The position numbers and the translations under genes are program-made. A model generated the notes under the pieces. It was not told the DNA's origin. It worked only from the letters and a program-made list of their open reading frames with translations, and did no database searches. Positions 53,055 through 61,973 of a DNA stretch of 64,000 bases are shown here, piece by piece (the first letter of the stretch is position 1; each line of letters opens with the position of its first letter). Location: positions 682,001 through 746,000 of the forward strand of contig NZ_OY764327.1 of the NCBI RefSeq assembly GCF_963668385.1, given 5' to 3'. The DNA is from an uncultured Carboxylicivirga sp. GTDB lineage: Bacteria; Bacteroidota; Bacteroidia; Bacteroidales; Marinilabiliaceae.

Positions 53055-53885
53055 TTATTTATTTCTTTCATTCCAATAAAGTACTTCCTTATGATCGCAA
53101 GGATTAAATGGGTCAACTTTGACAGTATGTGTTGAAACCCTCTTTTCCTTTGGAGGTAATTTCATATAGTCACCGTATTGTCTTCTAAGTATGGTATCAT
53201 ATCCAACAAGTACATAAGCTTCCATATCTTCAAATTTCACCATCAAATACTCCCCTATTTCTTTCTGATATATATATGTTTTACCAAATTTTCTTTTTAG
53301 CATACCTAAGTCCTGCATCCAATTGCAGTTATAGACTAAAAGTTTCTCAAAAATACTCTTAGAGATATACGTTAAAATTCTTTCCCTCTTTTCAGTATTG
53401 TTATAAACTTTCTTTATAAGATAATTAGTAATGACATTAGTAGCTTTAATTGGTAAAAATGCTTTATCGTAAATGAATATATCTATTTGAAGGCCATCGT
53501 GCCAATTAATAATTTCACCATCCAAATGAATATACTTGCTGTATTTATCACGTAATCTAGCATCGGCATGATGGCATTGAGTATAATATGGATCTGTTTC
53601 TATGTCTTGGTAAAAAATATCAAACGGCAAATGCGGAACAACCTTCTCTCTAAATAAATTAAAATTGTCTCTTGTCATTCCTATATCTAAATCATCATCC
53701 CAAGGAATAAAACCTTGATGACGAATTGCTCCAATACAAGTTCCTCCTGTCAAAAAATATTTAATATCATTTTTCTCACATAAGAAATGAAGTATCTTAA
53801 GCATCCTCAACATAACTGCCTGAGACTGTTTCAATGGAGAATCATATTGCTCTCTCACATCTGGATAAATTCGGCTAAAATCCAT
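53055..53885 (-). CDS. LicD-family phosphotransferase
   Basis: A 276-residue LicD protein with YFLTGGTCIGAIRHQGFIPWDDDLDIGM (residues 43-70), the nucleotidyltransferase-like signature of the family. LicD enzymes transfer phosphocholine, or in the eukaryotic relatives fukutin and FKRP ribitol-5-phosphate, from a CDP donor to sugars. The adjacent CDP-ribitol synthase fusion and absence of a choline pathway here make a polyol-phosphate role plausible (inference). It lies 2 bases before the TagF-like gene and 26 after the synthase. Confidence 0.88.
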   Translation of the reverse strand: MDFSRIYPDVREQYDSPLKQSQAVMLRMLKILHFLCEKNDIKYFLTGGTCIGAIRHQGFIPWDDDLDIGMTRDNFNLFREKVVPHLPFDIFYQDIETDPYYTQCHHADARLRDKYSKYIHLDGEIINWHDGLQIDIFIYDKAFLPIKATNVITNYLIKKVYNNTEKRERILTYISKSIFEKLLVYNCNWMQDLGMLKRKFGKTYIYQKEIGEYLMVKFEDMEAYVLVGYDTILRRQYGDYMKLPPKEKRVSTHTVKVDPFNPCDHKEVLYWNERNK

Positions 53886-53911
53886 AATATTTAATATTAA
53901 GTCAAAATAAA

Positions 53912-55288
53912 TTATTTTTTGATTTTAACATCAATCACTTCTCCTGTCAGGCAAGACATTAGCGTATTTATAGAGGCAACTGCGACTTCTTTGGGATCTA
54001 ATAAGCTATTATTAGGTTCTATTCCAAAATTTGTTACTCTCATTGGCGTCTTAGTTCTTTCTGGATTAACACAATTGATCCTTATATTATCTTCTAACCA
54101 TTCTTCGCTTAAAGCCTGAACTAAATTAACTATTGCAGCTTTTGTTGCGGAATAAGTAGAGTAAAAAGATCTGCCTCTTGTATAAGAACTGGATGTATAT
54201 AATAGCATTGAACCAGCGGATTCTTTCAAAAATGCATAACTTTCTTTGGCAACTATTATAGATCCTAAAAGATTTATATTGACACTATCTACTATACTGT
54301 CGTAATCCATGTTGCATAAAGCTTCTTTAACCAGAATACCTGCAGAAGAAACTACATAATCAATTTTTTTATGTATTTCATAAACATGTTTAAGGGCATT
54401 TCTAACATGTTCGATATTTGAGATATCAGTATTATTCTGTGATCTACTAAATGAATAAACTTTGACACCAAAATCATTGCAAATATTAACAATCTCGTTT
54501 CCAATACCATAACTCCCACCAAAAACAATTATTACTTTGTCTTTCAATTCAAGTTTAACGTCTTCATTAATTGTTTGTTGATCTACTTTGTGAGTCTTGA
54601 GTTGAAAGATTTTATCCATTAAATGTAAGTCTTCCTTATATGTTAGTTTCATATTAAAAGACTCACCATCTACTAAATAGATAGGCTCTTCAGGAAGATA
54701 CCTTTTAACGACACCACAATCATCAGTCGTTGTCAAATTTGGATCTGCCAAAGCCAACTGATATGCTTCATTTATGGTCTTAAGCTTAAATGCCTGAGGT
54801 GTTTGTCCATTTCTTAACTTATTTCTATTAGGGATATTCGCAATATTATTGTTTTCAGATGCTTCTATTATCGTATCCACAGTAGGAATTACCACATCCA
54901 CAGCGTTATAATCTTCAAGTGCATCAATACAATCATCAATAATTCTATGACTAACTAAAGGTCTAACCGCATCGTGAAAAATAAGATTTGTTGATTGGTC
55001 CAGACGTTCACATGATTGAATGGCCGCTATGCTTGAATGGTAACGTTCTTGTCCACCTTGTAAGATTTTTTTTACTTTATTTAGTTTATTTTTTAACACA
55101 ATATTCTGAACATCACTGATATATAGCGAATTAGACACAACAATGATTTCGTCTATTCTTTTGTGAGTTTGAAATACATCAATAGTGTGTTCAATTATCA
55201 TTTTACCAGCAACCTTTATAAATTGCTTTGGGCAATCAGAACTCATCCTTTGTCCACTTCCTCCAGCTAATATTACTGCAATATTCAT
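53912..55288 (-). CDS. Bifunctional CDP-ribitol synthase: IspD/TarI-like cytidylyltransferase fused to a short-chain dehydrogenase
   Basis: A 458-residue fusion. The N-terminal domain (about 1-230) is an IspD/TarI-type cytidylyltransferase with LAGGSGQRM, CPKQFIKVAGK and VHDAVRPLV-like NLIFHDAVRPLVSHR. The C-terminal domain (about 240-458) is a short-chain dehydrogenase with VIIVFGGSYGIGNEI and the Tyr-x3-Lys in YSATKAAIVN. The same fusion is known in Haemophilus influenzae type a/b (Acs1/Bcs1), where it reduces ribulose 5-phosphate and makes CDP-ribitol. It is also distinct from the essential IspD, which would not need an SDR. It feeds the LicD and TagF-like genes next to it. Confidence 0.88.
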   Translation of the reverse strand: MNIAVILAGGSGQRMSSDCPKQFIKVAGKMIIEHTIDVFQTHKRIDEIIVVSNSLYISDVQNIVLKNKLNKVKKILQGGQERYHSSIAAIQSCERLDQSTNLIFHDAVRPLVSHRIIDDCIDALEDYNAVDVVIPTVDTIIEASENNNIANIPNRNKLRNGQTPQAFKLKTINEAYQLALADPNLTTTDDCGVVKRYLPEEPIYLVDGESFNMKLTYKEDLHLMDKIFQLKTHKVDQQTINEDVKLELKDKVIIVFGGSYGIGNEIVNICNDFGVKVYSFSRSQNNTDISNIEHVRNALKHVYEIHKKIDYVVSSAGILVKEALCNMDYDSIVDSVNINLLGSIIVAKESYAFLKESAGSMLLYTSSSYTRGRSFYSTYSATKAAIVNLVQALSEEWLEDNIRINCVNPERTKTPMRVTNFGIEPNNSLLDPKEVAVASINTLMSCLTGEVIDVKIKK

Positions 55289-55467
55289 TTGTATCTAATT
55301 TTATTTAAGAATAGTAAGTTATCTTAATTATTGATATATCTATGAATTATAGAAATTAAGGGTCTGTAATTATGGTTTTTTATTATAATAGAATAATTAA
55401 AGAATATAAGAGTTTGGGTATTTTAGAAGAATAAATTCCAAACTAATTGGTGTTTATTCTTAAAGTC

Positions 55468-56589
55468 CTATTGCATATCTTCAATAAAATTCCAACGTTC
55501 TTTTATATCATCAACCAAATATTTAACAAAATGATATCCTGTTCCAGCAACAAATCCAAGAAAAATAAAACCAATTAAAATTAAGATTCTATTAGGAGCT
55601 GATTTTTTATTCGGGATTGTGACTTTTTGAATAATGTTGAATGTTGGTGTATCTTCTGTTACTTTAATCTTTGCTTGTTCTAATTGCTTTGCAAGCTCAT
55701 TATAGATATTAAACTTTAATTGGTAATCGGCAGATAATCTATCGTACTGGGCCTTAATATACGCTGATGTAATATTTTTGTTTTGGTCTGCATATTTTGC
55801 TAATTCTTCCTGCGCCAGATAAAACTCTTTTTCCTTGTCAGCAAATCGTTCTTCTACAAAATTCAAATCTTTTTGAGCGTTGCTGATTTTATAATCTGTA
55901 ACATATTTTTGCAATAAATTCTGGGCTCTTTTTGCTACCTGAGCTGCAGCGTAGGCTTCAGGCATCTTGGCAGAAATACTTACAGTTCCGACTTTATCAT
56001 CTACCTCTAAACTGAGAATATCACCTATTAATTGTTTGATTTTATATTCATCCTCAGAAAGTATCTCCACTCCTGTTTCAATATCATTACCTAAGTTAGA
56101 TACTTTCTTAGGTAGAATTGCACTTTTAATAAGACCTGGTAATCCAATTGTATATTTTTTGATATTTTCAAGAATAGAAGGAGACTTAACTTCAGTGAAA
56201 TAGTCAAAAAAAGTAACTTCCTCAGAAACATCTGAAACCTTTATCTTAGTTTGCATCAACTCTTTACAAAATGAGGTCCCTGCGATTACTTGCGGATAAA
56301 TAGCCGGCGATATTTCGGCACTTTGTCCACCACTTCCTAAACTTATTCCTGCCATAGCAGCTAATCCACTTAAGCCTCCCCCGGAAGATTTAGCATCAGT
56401 AACCTGAGGGACAAAAATACCTTTTGCTACATATTCCTTTGGTGAAAAGATGGCTACAAAAAAGCCAAGTATCGTGAATACAATAACTGATTTAATTATT
56501 GTTTTTCGCCCTTCCCATATGGTTTTGGCAATTGCAATTAAATCTATTTCATCTTCTTCCAGGGCAATTTCCTTTACCTTCTCAGACAT
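55468..56589 (-). CDS. Wzz/chain-length-determinant protein
   Basis: A 373-residue inner-membrane protein with N-terminal helix (about 31-51, SVIVFTILGFFVAIFSP), a periplasmic coiled-coil region (about 225-330), and a C-terminal helix (about 335-355, ILILIGFIFLGFVAGTGYHF). It sets polymer length or bridges to the export channel. It has no attached tyrosine-kinase domain, and no Wzc/Wzb pair is in this operon. It follows wza by 2 bases. Confidence 0.9.
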   Translation of the reverse strand: MSEKVKEIALEEDEIDLIAIAKTIWEGRKTIIKSVIVFTILGFFVAIFSPKEYVAKGIFVPQVTDAKSSGGGLSGLAAMAGISLGSGGQSAEISPAIYPQVIAGTSFCKELMQTKIKVSDVSEEVTFFDYFTEVKSPSILENIKKYTIGLPGLIKSAILPKKVSNLGNDIETGVEILSEDEYKIKQLIGDILSLEVDDKVGTVSISAKMPEAYAAAQVAKRAQNLLQKYVTDYKISNAQKDLNFVEERFADKEKEFYLAQEELAKYADQNKNITSAYIKAQYDRLSADYQLKFNIYNELAKQLEQAKIKVTEDTPTFNIIQKVTIPNKKSAPNRILILIGFIFLGFVAGTGYHFVKYLVDDIKERWNFIEDMQ

Positions 56590-56591
56590 AA

Positions 56592-59030
56592 TTAATTTTT
56601 TAAAATATTAGCTAACGAAGTAATACTTATAGCCAGTCCACTAATGGCAGATCCTATCGCTACCCATTGACCAACTCCCATGGTAGATTCCGGCTTTTGT
56701 GGAACCATAATTTCACTTCCAGGTTCAACCTTAGGATATCGTTTAAAAAACAAATAAGTATGAGTAGTTTCCGAAATACCATTTGCACTAACAACATATA
56801 CACTATTCCGTTTTGGTCTGGCATCAAAACCACCTGCTTGTTTGATAAAAAATTTAGCTCTTTTTCCGGCCTTGTATGTCATAGATATCGGATTCATCAC
56901 ATTACCTGATATTTTAACAGTACCCATTTGACGAGGTATAAATATTTTATCTCCTGCTGCTAATAATAAATCATCAGGTCCGCCCGGTCTCGCCAGAATC
57001 TTATCTAAACGAATCCCAACCTGTTCGTACGGTTCCATTGTCAATCCAACTAACGAATCTTTCTCAATCATCATTTCACGTTGATGCTTCTCTTGCTCAC
57101 TCAACTTAATTTCACGTTGAAGCATTGCTCCTTGTGTAAAAGCTAAAGGAGTAAGTCCTCCGGCCCTTTTAATCAGATCAGAAATTCGCTCCTGTCGATT
57201 ATCTAGACTATAAGAGCCGGCTTGCATTATCTCTCCGTCCAATTTTACAGTTCCGCCTTCTCTGATTCCAGGTGCTTTTCTTACATTAATAACATCAAAT
57301 GGTAAGATCTTAAAGTCTTCAGCTGCTCGAGATAACTTCAAATCTCTATTAACATCAAATGTGTAAATATGACCTAACTGGTTTGTATATTGCTGTCCTT
57401 CGTCAAAAGAGAGCCTCCTCGATATCTCTATTTCATTAATATCTGCATCATTTAGGAAACCACCAGCTATAAAAATTGCATCTACAAGTGTTAAATCAGA
57501 AGCATAGGTAAATTGTCCTGGTTGATTAACGAATCCCTCAATGGCAATATATTCTTCTTCTTTCATGTCGTAAATACTTCGTATAGTAACAAAGTCCTCG
57601 CGTTGAAGTGCAATATCCCATTTTTGATCCAACACATCCTTTAGGCTAAAGGAAATATTTTTATAAGTCCCATCTTCATTTAACCTTGTAATTATGGCAC
57701 GATTTAGATAAACATCCTGAGTTACTCCTTCTGCTTTATTAATAAGATCAGACAACATCATTCCATCTATCAACTGATAACTCCCCGGACGATAAACAGA
57801 TCCATTCACTGTTACTCTATTCTCGAATCGATCGAGTAACTCTCCAGAAGTAATCTCGTCACCATTCTGAAGTACAAATGAATCAAAGTCATTCTCTGCA
57901 ACATCACATACCTTTAACTCACTACTGGTTTTTCGGATAATGGTTATATTCTTGTGAAAAGCATTCTCCTTAAAACCTCCTGCTAACTTAATCACCTCAC
58001 TCAAGGTACTTTCCGGCAGGGTTTCATATAATCCGGTTCTCTTAAAAGATCCTGACAAACGCACTTTATTAATGTAACTTGATACATAAATAATATCATT
58101 TTCTTTTAAGTTGATATTATCATCAATATCTCCATTTAATAGAAAATTATATACATCAATAATTTGAACACATTTACCATCTCTAATTACCTGAATATTA
58201 CGAAAAGATCCATGTTCATTAGGTCCACCTGATAAATACAAGGCATTGTATGCAGAGGCGGTTGCAGGTACTGTATATGTGCCAGGGAGGTTTACTTCTC
58301 CAACCACATTTATTTTTATAGAGCGTAAAGCACCTAAACTTACTTCGGCAAACGTATTCGGATGCTCCCCACTCATTCCGCTATAAATATTTACCAACCT
58401 AGCTTTTATCTTATTAGAAACGGCTTCGAAAGTTTGTCCATAAATCTTAACTGACCCAATATCAGGAATATTAATAGCTCCATCTGTAGCGACAGGCAAT
58501 TGATACGTAGCTTGTGATGCACCCCAAACCGTTATCACAACAACATCACCAATACCCATTGTATAATCTTTTGGTGTTGGAAGATTGATCGATGGTTCGA
58601 AAGTTAGATTTTTTGAATTAAAAAGACTATATCCAAAGGTTTCATCTAAATTATTTGGTTGAATTTCTTCTTTTACTGACAAATCCAAATTTTGTTTTAA
58701 TTCTAAACTATCATTTGACTTAGCAAACTGCGTATCCGATGTACCACTACTCATCTGCAATCTGGCTTCTTGAATTCGCTCCATCATTTGACTAATTTGA
58801 GAGGAAGACGCCCCACGCATACGTGCTATCGCAATAGCTTCCTGATCAGAAAGCCCTCGTTTGCTAATTTCATCTACAATTTTGGTTATTTGATCGTCAC
58901 TAAGCTCATTTACATTAATATTTGTAACATTAGTGTTTTGAGCAACAGTAAAATCACTTTTTATACAGGCTAAAATTATCAATAATCCACCAAGTAAATA
59001 CCTCATCTTAAATGATATTGTTTTATGCAT
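56592..59030 (-). CDS. Outer-membrane polysaccharide export protein (Wza-like, multi-SLBB)
   Basis: An 812-residue protein. It has a signal peptide (from Met9, MRYLLGGLLIILACIKSDFTVAQ, if ATG 59006 is used), a DQEAIAIARMRG-type helical segment, the Poly_export domain (about 150-240, YTMGIGDVVVITVWG), several SLBB repeats (about 245-760, pattern VxGxVxxPGxYxxxxxxxxxxLIxxAGG), and a C-terminal hydrophobic helix. It forms the outer-membrane channel for the glycan. It is the first gene of the operon, behind a promoter near 59129-59159. Longer than E. coli Wza (about 380) because of extra SLBB units, common in Bacteroidota. Confidence 0.92.
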   Translation of the reverse strand: MHKTISFKMRYLLGGLLIILACIKSDFTVAQNTNVTNINVNELSDDQITKIVDEISKRGLSDQEAIAIARMRGASSSQISQMMERIQEARLQMSSGTSDTQFAKSNDSLELKQNLDLSVKEEIQPNNLDETFGYSLFNSKNLTFEPSINLPTPKDYTMGIGDVVVITVWGASQATYQLPVATDGAINIPDIGSVKIYGQTFEAVSNKIKARLVNIYSGMSGEHPNTFAEVSLGALRSIKINVVGEVNLPGTYTVPATASAYNALYLSGGPNEHGSFRNIQVIRDGKCVQIIDVYNFLLNGDIDDNINLKENDIIYVSSYINKVRLSGSFKRTGLYETLPESTLSEVIKLAGGFKENAFHKNITIIRKTSSELKVCDVAENDFDSFVLQNGDEITSGELLDRFENRVTVNGSVYRPGSYQLIDGMMLSDLINKAEGVTQDVYLNRAIITRLNEDGTYKNISFSLKDVLDQKWDIALQREDFVTIRSIYDMKEEEYIAIEGFVNQPGQFTYASDLTLVDAIFIAGGFLNDADINEIEISRRLSFDEGQQYTNQLGHIYTFDVNRDLKLSRAAEDFKILPFDVINVRKAPGIREGGTVKLDGEIMQAGSYSLDNRQERISDLIKRAGGLTPLAFTQGAMLQREIKLSEQEKHQREMMIEKDSLVGLTMEPYEQVGIRLDKILARPGGPDDLLLAAGDKIFIPRQMGTVKISGNVMNPISMTYKAGKRAKFFIKQAGGFDARPKRNSVYVVSANGISETTHTYLFFKRYPKVEPGSEIMVPQKPESTMGVGQWVAIGSAISGLAISITSLANILKN

Positions 59031-59128
59031 AAAAAAAACAGTTTAGTCCAATTTAACCAGCTACCTTATTTTGAGACAACAGGAATGAGAAAGACTGTCA
59101 GAAAAACACAGCTCCGCCACGTAGATTA

Positions 59129-59159
59129 CAAAAATAACCCCTAGCAAAGTAGCTTCAAA
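59129..59159 (-). promoter_or_regulatory. Promoter of the polysaccharide operon
   Basis: On the minus strand TTTG (59156-59159), 19 bases, then TATTTTTG (59129-59136), an exact match to the Bacteroidota -33/-7 pattern with normal spacing. Transcription would start near 59122, about 90 bases before wza. A second -7-like box TACTTTTG lies at 59164-59171 without a -33 partner. Confidence 0.65.
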
Positions 59160-59582
59160 ACCGCAAAAGTATGCTTAAAATTTTTATTTTGTAATATTTT
59201 AGGCCAAATTCTTATTTATTAATTTAATGTTTGGAAACCAATTTAAAATTTCAAACCAATAATTAATTTTTCAACAAAGTAATCAATACCTATTTCTGCT
59301 ATTAAAATTAATTAAATTTTAACAATCAATATAAAAATGACCATCCCTTACCTTTAGTAAAATTCCTACGTGTACACCAATAATTTGTTGCACAAAATTC
59401 CTACCACCGTATTAAAATTAGAGGAGATAAAATTTAATGTACAACTAACTTTTAATTTTACTTATACATCTCTTTTATTATCAAACTAGTCAACATCATA
59501 TTTAGTAGAAACCCTCTTTTTTTTATTAATTCGTCAAGCAACAAGAGCTATGCAACACAAATCAATAACAAGCCCAAAAACC
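59160..59582. other. AT-rich non-coding region upstream of the polysaccharide promoter
   Basis: About 420 bases with no gene and no UpxY-type antiterminator or invertase. Apart from the promoter on its left edge and the hairpin on its right edge, I see nothing recognisable. Confidence 0.5.
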
Positions 59583-59613
59583 AAAGCCCCTTCGGGTTGA
59601 AGAGGCTTTTTTT
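59583..59613. terminator. Hairpin at the right end of the polysaccharide locus
   Basis: AAAGCCCCTTC pairs with GAAGAGGCTTT (59583-59609), with seven T on the plus side (59607-59613). It ends transcription from dsbD weakly (U-tract GGUUUUUGG on the minus strand) and plus-strand transcripts strongly. It differs from the 44313-44339 hairpin only in two loop bases. Confidence 0.75.
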
Positions 59614-59630
59614 AGGGTATATAATTTTGT

Positions 59631-61559
59631 CTAATCTTTAAATTTCTGTAATCCGTCGAGTAACCAGTTTTTATACTTATCAACATCCGGATCGTAAGCT
59701 ACTGGCTTATTTAGGGTATTTTCTTCTTCATCAACGATTACATAATAAGGCTGACCTTGTTGCTGGTAACGCGAAAACTGAAACTCAGCCCATTTTTGCC
59801 CCACGGTTCTAATCTTCTTACCTGTAACATCAGAAACATAAGGCTCATCTAATTTCTTTCTTTCATCAACATAGAGGGTCACCAGTATAAAATCATTAGC
59901 TAACATACTCTTTATATCTTCATTTACCCATACATTTTCGACCATCTTCCTACAATTAGCACAAGCCCATCCTGTAAAATCTAACAACAAAGGCTTATGT
60001 ACAGATTTTGAATATGCAAGTGCCTTATCGTAATCATCAAAAGCCGGAATACCTAAAGGTCCCTCATGCATTCCTTCTATCATATTTGTATGTAAATTAT
60101 ATGAAGCAGGCAGCTCCCTCCCAACACCATAAGGAGATTCAGAATTCCCTTTTGAAGGAGGCAAACCACTAATTAAATTTACAGGAGCACCCCACATTCC
60201 TGGAAGCATATAAATAGCAAATGCAAAAACTATGATCGCTAATAAAAATCTTGGTACCGGAATATGCTCTAAGATTGAATCATGTGGCAATTTTATTTTA
60301 CCAAGCAAATAAAATCCCATTAACATAAATATAGCCACCCAAATTGCAATAAAAACCTCTCGTTTAAATAAAAATAGTTGGGCCGCTTCGTCAGCCATGG
60401 ATAAGAACTTAAATGCAAACGCTAATTCTAAAAAGCCAAGTACAACTTTTACAGAATTCAACCACCCCCCTGATTTGGGTAAGGAATTTAAGTAACCTGG
60501 AAATGCAGCGAATAAAGCAAATGGCAATGCCAATGCCAATGAAAACCCAAACATACCAACAATGGGCCCCATATAGCCACCAGTAGCCGCTTTAACTAAC
60601 AATGAACCAACAATGGGACCAGTACAACTAAAAGACACTAATGCCAATGTAAACGCCATAAAAAAGATGCCTATAATACCACCTTTATCTTCATTCTTTG
60701 ATGTGAAATTTACCCATGAACTTGGCATAACAATCTCAAAAGCTCCTAAAAAAGAGACTGAGAATACTAATAACAATATGAAGAAAAACATATTCATCCA
60801 CGGTCCAGTTGCCCATTCATTCAATTTATCTGCACCAAAGGCAGCAGAAACAACAACACCTAAAAAAACATATATTGCAATTATGGAAACTCCATAAGTT
60901 ATTGCATTTCTGATACCGGCAACCTTGGTTGCACTTTGTTTGGTAAAGAAACTAACCGTCATGGGTATCATTGGGAACACACAAGGTGTTAACAAAGCAG
61001 CTAAACCACCACCAAAAGCTAATAAAAAGATGGCCCAGTATGATTCGTCACCCTCTTCCTCTGTTGTGGCTGCAGATTCAACTTTTACAGCTGCTGCAAC
61101 AGTGCCTTTTACATCCAAATCGAAGTCAACCATTTCGGGAGGCATACATGTTTCGTCATTACAAATCATTGCCTCAACATATCCTTTGATTTTTACATCT
61201 CCTGCTATTTTAAGTTGTACAACTTTAGAAAACTTAGCAGAACCTTCGAACCATTGCAATTCAGCATTAAACGTTTCATCAAAATGCTTTTGAGGATCCG
61301 GAACCTCTTTTATACCATCTAATACAACATAGGCGTCACTTTCTTCAATTTCGATAGTGGTTGGAATTGCAGTGCCTTCGGGTAATACGGATGAATAAAC
61401 GTGCCATCCATTATCCACAGTAGCCTCACATACAACTTCAACTTTATTATCATCCAAGACTCTAGTTGAAAACTCCCATGTGATGTGTTGTTCAAACTGA
61501 GCAAGCAAATTACTTGCTGCCAACAAAACCATCACTATCGTTAAAAATATCTTTCTCAT
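59631..61559 (-). CDS. DsbD-type thiol:disulfide interchange protein
   Basis: A 642-residue inner-membrane electron shuttle. It has a signal peptide; an N-terminal periplasmic domain (about 20-165) with the redox cysteines in MICNDETCMPPEM; a membrane core of about eight helices (175-480) with Cys in LTPCVFPMIPM and VSFSCTGPIVG; and a C-terminal thioredoxin domain with CXXC in FTGWACANCRKMVENV. It passes electrons from cytoplasmic thioredoxin to periplasmic partners, such as the TlpA-like protein. It stands alone, with a terminator-like hairpin downstream. Confidence 0.93.
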   Translation of the reverse strand: MRKIFLTIVMVLLAASNLLAQFEQHITWEFSTRVLDDNKVEVVCEATVDNGWHVYSSVLPEGTAIPTTIEIEESDAYVVLDGIKEVPDPQKHFDETFNAELQWFEGSAKFSKVVQLKIAGDVKIKGYVEAMICNDETCMPPEMVDFDLDVKGTVAAAVKVESAATTEEEGDESYWAIFLLAFGGGLAALLTPCVFPMIPMTVSFFTKQSATKVAGIRNAITYGVSIIAIYVFLGVVVSAAFGADKLNEWATGPWMNMFFFILLLVFSVSFLGAFEIVMPSSWVNFTSKNEDKGGIIGIFFMAFTLALVSFSCTGPIVGSLLVKAATGGYMGPIVGMFGFSLALALPFALFAAFPGYLNSLPKSGGWLNSVKVVLGFLELAFAFKFLSMADEAAQLFLFKREVFIAIWVAIFMLMGFYLLGKIKLPHDSILEHIPVPRFLLAIIVFAFAIYMLPGMWGAPVNLISGLPPSKGNSESPYGVGRELPASYNLHTNMIEGMHEGPLGIPAFDDYDKALAYSKSVHKPLLLDFTGWACANCRKMVENVWVNEDIKSMLANDFILVTLYVDERKKLDEPYVSDVTGKKIRTVGQKWAEFQFSRYQQQGQPYYVIVDEEENTLNKPVAYDPDVDKYKNWLLDGLQKFKD

Positions 61560-61942
61560 ATTTAAATAACTACTTATATTTAAGATATACTACAAATCTC
61601 TATATAGATAAATTTCCTTTTATCGTATTTATTATTCTAGATATATTAATACAATCGAATCATATTGTTGTTCACACTTAGAAACTAAATCAGATTTAAC
61701 ATCAACAAAAATAGCACTTCTGATTAATAATAAAGTTAATAACTAAACACCTACCCGTGACTTAATGAACCTTTTACTATACAATAGTTAAACCAAACCC
61801 ATAAACACCTATATATCAATCTATATAGAAATTTAAAAGAACATTTGACTTAACAAGTTTTTAACATGATTTTTATCACTGCCTTCAGGGAAATAATTAA
61901 TTTCAGCAAATTTGTCATGCTCGAATTATTAAAATTAGGCAC
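61560..61942. other. AT-rich non-coding region between dsbD and the RNase G gene
   Basis: About 380 bases without a gene. A minus-strand TATTTTTG (61706-61713) matches the -7 consensus and may drive dsbD with a leader of about 140 bases. Otherwise nothing recognisable. Confidence 0.4.
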
Positions 61943-61973
61943 AAAAAAAGGTTGACCTAAGAAAGGTCAACCT
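61943..61973 (-). terminator. Terminator overlapping the stop codon of the RNase G gene
   Basis: Perfect 10-bp stem AGGTTGACCT/AGGTCAACCT (61964-61973 with 61949-61958) and U7 after it. The stop codon TAG (61957-61959) lies at the loop/3'-arm junction, so the left arm codes for the final residues EVDL of the protein. A terminating ribosome would cover the hairpin. Confidence 0.8.

Noticed and set aside
53912-55288. Essential IspD of the isoprenoid pathway
   Set aside because: The dehydrogenase fusion and the glycan neighbours point to CDP-ribitol instead; an isoprenoid IspD would normally be a single domain outside a glycan operon.
59160-59582. Invertible promoter or UpxY-type antiterminator upstream of the polysaccharide operon
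   Set aside because: No inverted repeats flank the promoter, no invertase gene is near, and no UpxY-like ORF exists in the window.
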